Source: Coriobacteriia bacterium | GTDB lineage: Bacteria; Actinomycetota; Coriobacteriia; Anaerosomatales; PHET01 | Reading direction: 5' to 3' | Length of the DNA stretch: 64,000 nucleotides | Assembly (NCBI GenBank): GCA_034370385.1 | Contig: JAXMKZ010000004.1 | Location: 65,238-129,237 of the forward strand | Shown: positions 26,373 to 34,594 of the stretch, one piece after another | Numbering within the stretch: the first letter of the stretch is position 1 | How the letters are laid out: every line of letters begins with the position of its first letter | Notes under the pieces: generated by a model | What the model saw: the letters and a program-made list of their open reading frames with translations, nothing else | Databases searched by the model: none | What the model was told of the DNA's origin: nothing | Position numbers and translations under genes: made by a program

Positions 26373-27611
26373 CTACAAGTCCTCGCCCGGGGTTGCGGTG
26401 TCGTGCTGAGCGTCATAGATGGTCTGGTTCATATCGTCGAGCGTCTTGTCGTCATCCGGATGCAGCTCGCGCGCCCTGCGCTTTGACGGCAGGATCCCCT
26501 GCGGTCTCCACGCCATCATGATGACCATGAGCAGTCCGAACACGAGGTACCGGTAGTTCGAGACGGCAGACTGGGCTTCTGCGGAGAGATCCAAGATGCC
26601 CGACGAAGCCATCCCGCGAATGAACTCAGGTACGCCCTGGATGATGAGCGCGCCGACGATGGCCCCAGGGATGGACCCCATGCCGCCGAGGACGACGACG
26701 CAGACCACGAAAACCGACTCCATGAACGTGAAGGACTCCGGACTCACAAAGCCCTGGAAGTTCGCAAACGTGATGCCGGCGATACCGCCCCATAGGGCGC
26801 CCAGCGAGAAGGCGTAGAGCTTCGCACCCGTGATGTTGACGCCCATCGAGGCCGCAGCCACTTCATCCTCGCGCATGGCGGTCCACGAGCGACCAAGACG
26901 CGAGTCATCAAGACGGCGCACCACGAAGATGGTCAGCAGACACAGCAACACGATGATGTAGTACCAGTACACGTTCGCCGTGAACAGGAACGTGAACCCG
27001 TTCGGTCCGATCTCCGGGAGCTTGAAGTACGTCACTCCCGCGAGCCATTCGAGTCCGAACGGCTTGGGAACCACCTCGCCCGCCTTGGGCAGACCGGCGG
27101 CACCGTTGGAAAGGTTGAGCACGTTGTTGTTCAGGGCGATGCGGACGATCTCGCCGAAGCCCAGTGTGACAATCGCGAGGTAGTCGCCGCGCAAGCGCAG
27201 AACAGGCGTGCCGAGTGCGACACCGGTGAGCATGGCCGCGACTGCGGCGATCGGAATCATGATGAAGTACGACAGCCCCGGCATCCACGGCTGATCAGGG
27301 AACGTGACGGCCAGCCAGTTCGAAAGTGGCATCCCGCCGATCATGCCCGCGTAGGCGCCGATGGCGTAGAACGCGATGTAGCCGAGATCGAGCAGCCCCG
27401 CGTAGCCGACCACGATGTTGAGGCCGAGCGCCAACATGACGTAGAGGCCGACGATTGCCAGGATGCGGACCATGAAGAGCTGCCCGAATCCCTGGAAGAT
27501 GATCGGGGCGAGTGCCACGACGAGGCCGATGCCCACGAACAGGGCGATCCGTGCTGGCGTCATCTTGTCTGAGGCGACTTTGGTCGCCACGTTCATTTTG
27601 CTCCCGCCCAT
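26373..27611 (-). CDS. livM: Branched-chain amino acid ABC transporter permease LivM
   Basis: Membrane subunit of the importer, 412 residues with about ten hydrophobic segments. Family signature segments: MLALGLNIVVGYAGLLDLGYIAFYAIGAY, LRLRGDYLAIVTLGFGEIVR, WTAMREDEVAAASMGVN (the coupling loop) and GGMGSIPGAIVGA. A charged C-terminal tail of about 40 residues (from KRRARELHPDDDKTLDDM) extends past the last helix. It starts 2 nt after livH. Confidence 0.95.
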   Translation of the reverse strand: MGGSKMNVATKVASDKMTPARIALFVGIGLVVALAPIIFQGFGQLFMVRILAIVGLYVMLALGLNIVVGYAGLLDLGYIAFYAIGAYAGMIGGMPLSNWLAVTFPDQPWMPGLSYFIMIPIAAVAAMLTGVALGTPVLRLRGDYLAIVTLGFGEIVRIALNNNVLNLSNGAAGLPKAGEVVPKPFGLEWLAGVTYFKLPEIGPNGFTFLFTANVYWYYIIVLLCLLTIFVVRRLDDSRLGRSWTAMREDEVAAASMGVNITGAKLYAFSLGALWGGIAGITFANFQGFVSPESFTFMESVFVVCVVVLGGMGSIPGAIVGALIIQGVPEFIRGMASSGILDLSAEAQSAVSNYRYLVFGLLMVIMMAWRPQGILPSKRRARELHPDDDKTLDDMNQTIYDAQHDTATPGEDL

Positions 27612-27613
27612 AG

Positions 27614-28558
27614 TTACACCTTCTCCACTACGGATTCGCCGAGCAGGCCGCCCGGCCGGAAGATCAGGACAAGAATGAGGATGCCAAACGCGATGACATC
27701 CTTATAGCCGGTAGAGAGGAACCCGGCTCCAAGCGATTCGACGATGCCAAGAGTGAAGCCCCCGAGCATGGCTCCACGTAGGTTTCCGATTCCACCGAGA
27801 ACCGCCGCTGTGAACGACTTGATTCCCGGGATGAAGCCCATCGAGAACACGACGGTTCCGTAGTACATACCATGAAACACACCAGCGACCGCGCCGAGCG
27901 CCGGACCGATGAAGAAGGCGAGCGCGATGATGTAGTTGATGTTGATGCCCATGAGGCCTGCAGCCTCGCGGTCCTGCGAGGTCGCGCGCATCGCCTTGCC
28001 TATCTTGGTGCGCGAAATGAACGTGTCCAAGATGAACAGCAGTGCGAGCGAGGTGCCGATGATGAGCAGTTGCAGCGTACTCAGGGTGGCTCCACCGATC
28101 GTGATCGCCGGCTTCACCGGGAAGAACATGGGATACGGGAGGGCCTTCGAGTCCACCCACAGCAGCACGGCGTTCTGAAGGAAGATCGACACGCCGATGG
28201 CTGAGATGAGCGGGGCCAAACGAGGCGCATGACGCAGCGGCCGATAGGCCAACCGTTCGATCACGACCCCCAGAACGCCGATGGCCAGCGCCGAAACGGC
28301 GAAGACGATCACGTAGAGCGCGATCAGCCCGAAGGTGCTGCCCGTGAAGAATTCACTAGCAGGAAAGCTCTCGTTGGTAAGCCACAGCAGCATGCCGAGA
28401 CCTACGTACGCGCCGCCCATGAACATCTCCGAGTGCGCGAAGTTGATCATGAGCAGGATGCCATAGACGAGCGTGTACCCGAGCGCGATGAGCGCGTACA
28501 TGCCACCCAAGGTCACGCCGTTCATGAGCTGTTGGATGATGACGTCTGCAGACGACAC
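27614..28558 (-). CDS. livH: Branched-chain amino acid ABC transporter permease LivH
   Basis: Membrane subunit, 314 residues with about eight hydrophobic segments. Signatures: QQLMNGVTLGGMYALIALGY (N-terminus), INFAHSEMFMGGAYVG, MRATSQDREAAGLMGIN (coupling loop) and AAVLGGIGNLRGAMLGG. It follows livK after a 133-bp spacer that holds a strong hairpin, a common way to make more binding protein than permease. Confidence 0.96.
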   Translation of the reverse strand: MSSADVIIQQLMNGVTLGGMYALIALGYTLVYGILLMINFAHSEMFMGGAYVGLGMLLWLTNESFPASEFFTGSTFGLIALYVIVFAVSALAIGVLGVVIERLAYRPLRHAPRLAPLISAIGVSIFLQNAVLLWVDSKALPYPMFFPVKPAITIGGATLSTLQLLIIGTSLALLFILDTFISRTKIGKAMRATSQDREAAGLMGININYIIALAFFIGPALGAVAGVFHGMYYGTVVFSMGFIPGIKSFTAAVLGGIGNLRGAMLGGFTLGIVESLGAGFLSTGYKDVIAFGILILVLIFRPGGLLGESVVEKV

Positions 28559-28625
28559 GTTGGGGTTCCTGTTTCTCTCTCACGCGCCGGCCCCTGTGAC
28601 CGCCGCGGCACCCTTCACGCAGGGA

Positions 28626-28657
28626 CCGGGCGGGCACCGTTTCCGATGCCCGCCCGG
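28626..28657 (-). terminator. Intercistronic hairpin between livK and livH
   Basis: An 11-bp perfect GC-rich stem (28626-28636 with 28647-28657) around a 10-nt loop, located 34 nt after the livK stop. No T-run follows on the minus strand, so it is more likely a partial attenuator or 3'-end stabiliser of livK mRNA than a full terminator. Confidence 0.6.
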
Positions 28658-28691
28658 CGCATTGCGTCAGAGCGGTTCAACACCTGAACAC

Positions 28692-29909
28692 TTACTCAGG
28701 CAGGATCTCCGCGGCCCACGCGCCACTCACGACTTTGTAGGTGGTGATGGCCTTGTTGGTGGTGTCGCCGTTCTCATCAAACGAGATGGGACCGGTGACG
28801 CCTTCGCCGCTGAAGCCGCGAACGGCCGCGATGATCGCGTCGCGACCCTCAGGAGAGGTGACCGCGTCGGCACCCATCTCCTTGGCAACCGCAAGTGTCG
28901 CCGCGATGATGACGTTGGCAGCGTCGTAGGAGTAAGCGTCGTAGGCCGCGATCTCGTCGTTCGGGAACAAGGCCTTGTACGCTGCAGAGAACTCCTGTCC
29001 CTTCGGCAGCTTGTCGACGGGGAGGCCGATAGAGGTGCAGAAGTCGCCCTCAGCCTGCTCGGCGCCAGCAAGGTTGATGTACTCGCCGTCGTAGAGACCG
29101 TCGCCGCCCATGAGGGGCGCCTTGACGCCGGCGTCAGAGGCCTGCTTGGCCAGGATCGCGCCAGCGTTGTAGATGCCACCGTAGTAGATGAGGTCGGGAT
29201 TCGCGGCCTTGATCTTGGTGACCAGGGCGTTGAAGTCCGAATCCTTATCGGAGGTCTTCTCGGTGAAGAGGACCTTGCCGCCCAGCTCCTCGAACTTCTT
29301 GGCGAACTCAGCCGCGAGGCCCTCGCCGTACGGCGTCGAGTCGTCGATGACAACGACGCTCTTGAAGCCCAGCTTGCCGAAAGCGCTCTCGGCGCCCACA
29401 GGACCCTGAACGTCGTCGGTCGCGCAGACGCGGTTGACGGCGGAGAAGCCCTGCAGCGTGAGAGCGGGGTTCGTCGAGGCCGGGGAGACCATGACGATCT
29501 TGTTGTCCTGGTAGACCTTCGACGCGGGGATGGAGACACCTGAGTTCAGGTGGCCCATGACGCCCACGAGGTTCGGGTCCGACGCGAAGGTGTTGGCCAC
29601 GGTCACGCCGGTCTTCGGGTCACCCTGGTCGTCACCGTCAACCGCCTGGAACGTGATGCCAAGCTCCTTGGCCTCAGCGCTCTCGTTGGCCTGGCTGATG
29701 GCGAGGCCAGCGCCGCGCTTCATGCCCTGGCCAAGAGCAACCGCGCCCTGGGTCAGCGGGGCACCGATACCGATCTTGATGGCCATTGCTTCGGCCGCAG
29801 GCTCCTCGCCTGTGTCCGTGGTCTCTCCGCCACCGCAGCCCGTCGCGATCATAGAAACCGCGACGAGGGCCGCCATGATGGCGAGGAGGCGCCTGTTGCG
29901 CACCTTCAT
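28692..29909 (-). CDS. livK: Branched-chain amino acid ABC transporter substrate-binding lipoprotein
   Basis: Extracytoplasmic type I periplasmic-binding-fold protein, 405 residues from ATG 29909, which has GGGAGGGA just upstream; the open frame to 30311 is non-coding extension. The signal peptide ends in lipobox IATGC (C at about residue 25), followed by an acidic linker. The mature domain begins MAIKIGIGAPLTQGAVALGQ and contains VVVIDDSTPYGEGLA, the typical LivJ/LivK hinge pattern. First gene of the liv operon. Confidence 0.94.
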   Translation of the reverse strand: MKVRNRRLLAIMAALVAVSMIATGCGGGETTDTGEEPAAEAMAIKIGIGAPLTQGAVALGQGMKRGAGLAISQANESAEAKELGITFQAVDGDDQGDPKTGVTVANTFASDPNLVGVMGHLNSGVSIPASKVYQDNKIVMVSPASTNPALTLQGFSAVNRVCATDDVQGPVGAESAFGKLGFKSVVVIDDSTPYGEGLAAEFAKKFEELGGKVLFTEKTSDKDSDFNALVTKIKAANPDLIYYGGIYNAGAILAKQASDAGVKAPLMGGDGLYDGEYINLAGAEQAEGDFCTSIGLPVDKLPKGQEFSAAYKALFPNDEIAAYDAYSYDAANVIIAATLAVAKEMGADAVTSPEGRDAIIAAVRGFSGEGVTGPISFDENGDTTNKAITTYKVVSGAWAAEILPE

Positions 29910-30072
29910 AGTCCCTCCCTTGCTTGTTGAAACTCTTGCCGACAGTGGCGGCGCGGCAATCCCTCTGATAGACCGCGCATTGCTGGCGGTCATCCCACCG
30001 CACCGCAACCCAAATAGCGTAGCACAGTGACTCGCGAGGCAACAACGGACTCGGGGAGGAGCGCGAACCTGC

Positions 30073-30489
30073 TCAGATGTAGTACAGAGGCTGTGAATCC
30101 GCGTCGAGTTCGGCCTGCCGCCTGCCCAGCTCCTGGAGAGTGACATTCGCCAGGAACGAGTGCAGGGTCCCCGCCGCCTCCGCCCACAGCTCGGCGCTGG
30201 CCGAACCCGGTTGGCGCGGCACGTCGAGCACCTCGCCCTGAACGGCCTCCACCACCTCGGCCACGGTGATCTCCGCGGCAGGTCGGGCAAGAGCGCATCC
30301 GCCCGCTGCACCCCGACGGCAGGTCACGATGCCGGCGTGCGCCATGAGGGTCACCTGCTGCTCGACGAAGCGCTTCGGCAACCTCAGGTTCTGGGCGAGG
30401 TCCCCCGCAGCGATGTGGGTACCCGCCGGCATCGTGGCGAGCATGACGAGCGCCTGCAGTGCGTAGTCCAGCCGCTGGGAGACTCGCAT
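30073..30489 (-). CDS. Rrf2-family regulator (no cluster cysteines), probable cysteine-metabolism regulator
   Basis: A 138-residue winged-helix Rrf2 protein: MRVSQRLDYALQALVMLA at the N-terminus, recognition region PKRFVEQQVTLMAHAGIV, and wing GAAGGCALARPAAEITVAEV. The C92/C98/C104-type cysteines that bind Fe-S in IscR and NsrR are absent, so it is closer to CymR-like members, which sense cysteine status through CysK. The gene begins immediately after the cysK stop, which supports that role (inference). Confidence 0.88.
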   Translation of the reverse strand: MRVSQRLDYALQALVMLATMPAGTHIAAGDLAQNLRLPKRFVEQQVTLMAHAGIVTCRRGAAGGCALARPAAEITVAEVVEAVQGEVLDVPRQPGSASAELWAEAAGTLHSFLANVTLQELGRRQAELDADSQPLYYI

Positions 30490-31455
30490 CTACCCGGCCT
30501 GTTCCCACAGCGCGGTGCTCAGGTAACGCTCGCCGGTCGACGGTGCCACCGTGACGATGACGCGTCCGGCCATCTCCTCGCGCGCGGCGATCCTGAGTGC
30601 GGCTGCCACGTTGGCTCCGCTTGAGATGCCCACGAGCATGCCCTCCTCCGAGGCGAGCCTGCGAGCCGTGGCGATCGCATCGGCGCCAGACACCGTGAGC
30701 ACTTCGTCGAGCAGCTCGATGGCCAGGTTGGCCGGAACGAAGTTCGCGCCGATGCCCTGAATGAGATGGGGGGCGGGAGCAAGCGGTTCGCCGGCCCGTG
30801 TCTGGGTGATCAGGGGCGACTCTGCGGGCTCGACCGCGATCAGGAGCGCGCCGGGGCGGTGCTCCTTCAGATAGCGGCCCACGCCGCTGATGGTCCCGCC
30901 GGTGCCCACGCCCGCCACGAAGGCCCCGAGGTCATCGTTCTCGGTCGCCACGTCGACCTCCGGCCCGGTGGTCAGGTAGTGCACGTGCGGGTTTGCCGGG
31001 TTGTCGAACTGGCTCGGCATGAACGCGCCTTCGGTCAGCTCGACCAGGCGCAAGGCCTCGTCGACCGCACCCTGCATCCCCCGCTCCTTGGGGGTCAACA
31101 CGAGCTCGGCGCCGTAGGCCGCAAGCAGTTTGCGCCGCTCGACAGACATCGACTCCGGCATGGTCAGAATGACGCGGTAGCCCCGTGTGGCCCCCACCAT
31201 CGCAAGCGCGATTCCCGTGTTGCCGCTCGTGGGCTCCACGAGGACCGACTCGCCCGGGCGGATGATCCCGCGCGATTCGGCGTCGTCGATCATGGCACGT
31301 CCGATGCGGTCCTTGACCGAACCACCCGGGTTGCGCGACTCGAGCTTGACGAGCACCGTCCCCGGTAATCCGCTGCTCAGAGTGCGCAGCGGGACGACCG
31401 GGGTGTGCCCGATGGTTGCAGCGATGTCGGTGAACCTGTGTGCAAATCCGCCCAT
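30490..31455 (-). CDS. cysK: Cysteine synthase (O-acetylserine sulfhydrylase)
   Basis: PLP enzyme that makes cysteine from O-acetylserine and sulfide. The protein is 321 residues. The PLP lysine lies in NPGGSVKDRIG (about 43-53), the substrate loop is PTSGNTGIALA, the phosphate loop is GVGTGGTISGVG, and EGMLVGISSGANVAAAL is near the end. The rrf2 gene follows directly. The 157-bp upstream spacer contains an inverted repeat (TCGCAC...GTGCGA near 31513-31541) that could be an Rrf2 operator. Confidence 0.96.
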   Translation of the reverse strand: MGGFAHRFTDIAATIGHTPVVPLRTLSSGLPGTVLVKLESRNPGGSVKDRIGRAMIDDAESRGIIRPGESVLVEPTSGNTGIALAMVGATRGYRVILTMPESMSVERRKLLAAYGAELVLTPKERGMQGAVDEALRLVELTEGAFMPSQFDNPANPHVHYLTTGPEVDVATENDDLGAFVAGVGTGGTISGVGRYLKEHRPGALLIAVEPAESPLITQTRAGEPLAPAPHLIQGIGANFVPANLAIELLDEVLTVSGADAIATARRLASEEGMLVGISSGANVAAALRIAAREEMAGRVIVTVAPSTGERYLSTALWEQAG

Positions 31456-31612
31456 GATGGAGCTCCTCTCGTGTGGCTCAGAGACAGTCTACCCGCACGC
31501 GCTTCGGATTACTCGCACCATTCTAGTGCTTTATGTGCGATTACCCTGCCCGGTGAGCGAACGTCGCTGTTGTGGAATACCACCAACAGGGAACCTGTCC
31601 AAGGGAGCGCCG

Positions 31613-32080
31613 ATGGAATTCGACTGGGTCTGGGTGTGGGTATCGCTGGCGGTCATTCTGAGCGTCGCTGAGATCTTCACCGGAGGATTCTTCCTGCTTC
31701 CCTTCGGCATCGGAGCCGCCGTCGCGGCACTGATTCAGTTCTTCTGGGGGCCCAGCTCCATCGGTTGGCAGTGGGCCGCTTTCGTCGGGGTATCGAGCGT
31801 TCTGCTGGTGACGATGCGCCGCTTCGCCGACCACATCACTGACAACGACGTCCCGCAGTCCATGGCCGCCAACCGCCTGCTGGGCAAGACCGGCGTCCTC
31901 CTCGGCGCAATTGAACCGCCTGAGTGCCAAGGACTTGTCCGCGTGGACCGTGAAGAGTGGCGGGCAGAGTCACCCGGCTGTTCGGTTCTCATGCCCGGTA
32001 CCCAGGTCGAAGTGATCGGGGTCGAAGGTGCCCATCTCGTCGTACGACCGTTGAGCGAAGCGTCGGCAACCGACGCCTGA
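31613..32080 (+). CDS. NfeD-like membrane protein
   Basis: A 155-residue protein from ATG 31613 with AAGGGAG upstream. Two or three N-terminal membrane segments (VWVSLAVILSVAEIFTGGFF; about 26-70) are followed by a soluble OB-fold NfeD domain (LLGKTGVLLGAIEPPECQGLVRVDREEWRA..., about 90-150). NfeD proteins pair with SPFH/stomatin-type proteins in membrane microdomain organisation; here the SPFH gene follows 15 bp downstream. Confidence 0.9.
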   Translation: MEFDWVWVWVSLAVILSVAEIFTGGFFLLPFGIGAAVAALIQFFWGPSSIGWQWAAFVGVSSVLLVTMRRFADHITDNDVPQSMAANRLLGKTGVLLGAIEPPECQGLVRVDREEWRAESPGCSVLMPGTQVEVIGVEGAHLVVRPLSEASATDA

Positions 32081-32095
32081 CCGAAGGGAATCGTC

Positions 32096-33046
32096 ATGAC
32101 CGGAGCTGTTGTCGGCATCGTTCTGCTCGGGATGTTCGGGGCGCTGTTCGCGCTCATCTACTTCGCTGCGGCGATCCGCATCGTCCGTCCGTACCAGAAA
32201 GGCGTGCTCGAGCGCCTCGGCAAGTACCAGAAGACCTTCGAGCCGGGGCTGCACGTCATCATCCCGTTCTTCGACAAGATCACTAAGGTCGACATGCGAG
32301 AAAACGTGGTCGACGTGCCCCCGCAGGAAGTCATCACCAAAGACAACGTCGTCGTCACCGTCGACGCCGTCGTCTACTACGAGGCCACCGATCCCGTGAA
32401 GCTCATCTACAACGTGGCGAACTTCTACATGGCAGCAACCAAGCTCGCCCAGACGAACCTGAGAAACGTCATCGGCGAGATGCAACTGGACGAGTCACTG
32501 ACCAGCCGCGAGAAGATCAACGCCACGCTGCGACAGATCCTCGATGACGCCACGGACAAGTGGGGCGTGCGCGTGGTGCGCGTGGAGCTGCAGCGCATCG
32601 AGCCGCCGCTGGACGTCACCGAGGCCATGCACCGCCAGATGAAGGCGGAGCGCACGCGGCGAGCACTCATCCTCGAAGCCGATGGCGACAAGCAGGCCGC
32701 CATCACGCGCGCTGAAGGTTCGAAGCAGGCGGCTATCCTCGATGCCGAAGGTCGCGCGACCGCCATCAAGGAAGTCGCAACTGCCGAGAAGTTCCAGAAG
32801 ATCGCGGTCGCCGAGGGCGAGGCCCAGGCCATCGAAACGGTGTATGCGGCTATCCACCGTGGCGATCCCACGAGCGATCTGCTCGCCGTGCGCTACCTGG
32901 ACGCACTGCCCAAGATCGCCAATGGCCAGGCGACCAAGATATTCATGCCCTACGAGATCAGCGACGTGCTGGGCGCGATAGGCGGACTCGCGGAGGCGTT
33001 CAAGAGCGGCTCAACCCCGATAGACGCACCCAACAACGCCGTCTGA
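32096..33046 (+). CDS. SPFH/stomatin-family membrane protein
   Basis: A 316-residue protein with one N-terminal membrane anchor (about 3-24), then an SPFH domain: [47 protein letters not shown], and [22 protein letters not shown] coiled Ala/Glu-rich region follows with repeated [20 protein letters not shown]-type segments (about 195-245). Such proteins oligomerise on the membrane and scaffold or regulate partners, often the FtsH protease. Its last 97 bp overlap antisense the end of the next minus-strand gene. Confidence 0.94.
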   Translation: MTGAVVGIVLLGMFGALFALIYFAAAIRIVRPYQKGVLERLGKYQKTFEPGLHVIIPFFDKITKVDMRENVVDVPPQEVITKDNVVVTVDAVVYYEATDPVKLIYNVANFYMAATKLAQTNLRNVIGEMQLDESLTSREKINATLRQILDDATDKWGVRVVRVELQRIEPPLDVTEAMHRQMKAERTRRALILEADGDKQAAITRAEGSKQAAILDAEGRATAIKEVATAEKFQKIAVAEGEAQAIETVYAAIHRGDPTSDLLAVRYLDALPKIANGQATKIFMPYEISDVLGAIGGLAEAFKSGSTPIDAPNNAV

Positions 33047-33492
33047 CGAACCGGGGCGGCTCCCTCCAGCGTCACGTACTGAGCTATTCCCAGACCGGAC
33101 AGGATGAGAAGCGCGACCACGGCCGCAACCGTGACCGACGCCATCGCCGGCTCCTCGCTCGCTGCGGTGAAGTGCGTCAGTCCGGCAAGCAGGAGAGCGA
33201 CGCTCCCCCACATAGCCACGAGAAGCCACGAGACGGCGCTGCCACTCACCAACGCGATGGCCGCCGCAAACGACGCGAACGCGCCCATGATCACGAGCGC
33301 ATAGGCCGCGAGACGCGGCGAGAAGGGATAGGCGAGCCCCGCCAGCCCAGCGAACCCTGCCGCGGCGAGCAGCGGGGTCGCGTTGGCCGGTCTGGCGGCC
33401 ACTGCCATTGCGCCCGCCCCGCACAGCGCGCACATGACCACGCTGACGCGGACGAGAACTGAAGGTGATGATGTCGCCGATGGAGCGCTCAT
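32950..33492 (-). CDS. Hypothetical multi-pass membrane protein
   Basis: A 180-residue hydrophobic protein with four or five predicted membrane segments ([90 protein letters not shown]). No family recognised. It begins 12 bp after the FTR-Rieske stop, so it could be the third gene of that unit. Its final 97 bp run antisense over the 3' end of the SPFH gene; the true end may therefore be uncertain, but the frame and hydrophobic pattern are coherent. Confidence 0.6.
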   Translation of the reverse strand: MSAPSATSSPSVLVRVSVVMCALCGAGAMAVAARPANATPLLAAAGFAGLAGLAYPFSPRLAAYALVIMGAFASFAAAIALVSGSAVSWLLVAMWGSVALLLAGLTHFTAASEEPAMASVTVAAVVALLILSGLGIAQYVTLEGAAPVRQTALLGASIGVEPLLNASASPPIAPSTSLIS

Positions 33493-33504
33493 GCGCTCAG
33501 GGTA

Positions 33505-34167
33505 CTACCGCGCGCGGCCGAGCGGTACGGTGACCAGGACCTCGCCGTTGCGAATCATGGCCGGAAACGTCCTGACATCGGCGTTCGGGTGGTCCGTGGT
33601 GCCGTCGCGCACATCGTAGCGCCACCCGTGCCACGGACAGACGAGCGCATACCCGTCCACAAACCCCTCGTCGAGCGGCGCGAACGCATGGCGGCAGACG
33701 TTGGACAGAGCGAAGACCTCCTCGCCCACTCGGACGACGGCAAGGTCGACCTTGCCCACCTTCACGTGCCGCGCGGTTCCGGGCTGAAGGTCTTCGACCA
33801 GGCAGACCGGCACGTCGACCTGAGTGCCAGGTTCAGGCTGCTCGATGACGCCGATCAGGTCGGCGCCGTCTTCGACATCTTCGCGGATGAACAGTCCGCA
33901 CCAGCACTTGCGCAGTGCGGCGAACTCGTCGAGGTAGAAGGGAATGCAGGGGCAGACGATCTTGAGGTCCTCCTTGGGATCACCCACCCTCACCCGACAC
34001 GGACAGTAGACGTCGCCGTCACGCTCGAGGACGACGAGCTCGCTCTCCAACACCTCGTCGACGAACTCGATCTCGGTGTTGAACTTGTAACCGAGACGCT
34101 CCGCGAACGGCCCCATGTAGGCCTTGAGATCGTCGACGGTCGTACCCTCGAAGAAGACGCGGCGCAC
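33505..34167 (-). CDS. Ferredoxin-thioredoxin reductase catalytic domain fused to a Rieske [2Fe-2S] domain
   Basis: A 220-residue two-domain redox protein from GTG 34167 with GAGGGGAG upstream. Residues 1-95 match the FTR catalytic (beta) chain: paired cysteines C55/C57 (YCPCR), C72/C74 (VCPCI) and C88/C90 (KCWCGLF), arranged to hold a [4Fe-4S] cluster beside a redox-active disulfide. The third motif is CWC where plant FTR has CHC. Residues 118-218 form a Rieske domain with ligands C158-x-H160 and C177-x2-H180 (CPWHGWRYD). The glutaredoxin gene lies 34 bp upstream. The Rieske domain may be the electron donor to the disulfide site (inference). Confidence 0.93.
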   Translation of the reverse strand: MRRVFFEGTTVDDLKAYMGPFAERLGYKFNTEIEFVDEVLESELVVLERDGDVYCPCRVRVGDPKEDLKIVCPCIPFYLDEFAALRKCWCGLFIREDVEDGADLIGVIEQPEPGTQVDVPVCLVEDLQPGTARHVKVGKVDLAVVRVGEEVFALSNVCRHAFAPLDEGFVDGYALVCPWHGWRYDVRDGTTDHPNADVRTFPAMIRNGEVLVTVPLGRAR

Positions 34168-34201
34168 GCGCTCTCCCCTCTCGTCTGAAGAATGCGGAGC
34201 C

Positions 34202-34447
34202 CTAGATGCCGAGGATGTCAGCCATCTTGGTCTTGTTGAAGCCCACGATGACCTCGTCGTCAGCGACGAGCACCGGGAAGGAAGTGCCGTTGGACAGGCG
34301 CTTCACCTCATCGATCGCCGCCTGCTTCTCGTCGCCATCGAGCAGGTCGACCTCGGTCATGTCGTAGGTGATGCCGTGGTCGTCCAGATAGCGCTTGGTC
34401 ATGCGACAGTACGGGCAAGTCGACAGACCGTATAGGTGAATCTTCAT
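34202..34447 (-). CDS. Glutaredoxin-like protein (CPYC)
   Basis: An 81-residue single-domain glutaredoxin/NrdH-type protein from ATG 34447. The active site is STCPYCRMTKRYL (CPYC at 11-14); the cis-Pro segment is TSFPVLVADDEVIVGF. The frame is open far upstream to 35569, antisense to the flavoprotein, but similarity starts at this ATG, which has a GAAGG site upstream. It is the natural disulfide substrate for the FTR-like protein 34 bp downstream. Confidence 0.92.
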   Translation of the reverse strand: MKIHLYGLSTCPYCRMTKRYLDDHGITYDMTEVDLLDGDEKQAAIDEVKRLSNGTSFPVLVADDEVIVGFNKTKMADILGI

Positions 34448-34594
34448 CACTTCTCCTTCGCGGGCCGGCCCCGAGAGTTCCAGCGTGTTAGAGGGTTGTA
34501 TTCCCCATTCGCCGAAGGAACCGCTCAGCAAGGGGCATGAATAACGGGTAGCATCGTGCGCTTCGCCCGAGTACGACAACAAGAGGAGACCCCC

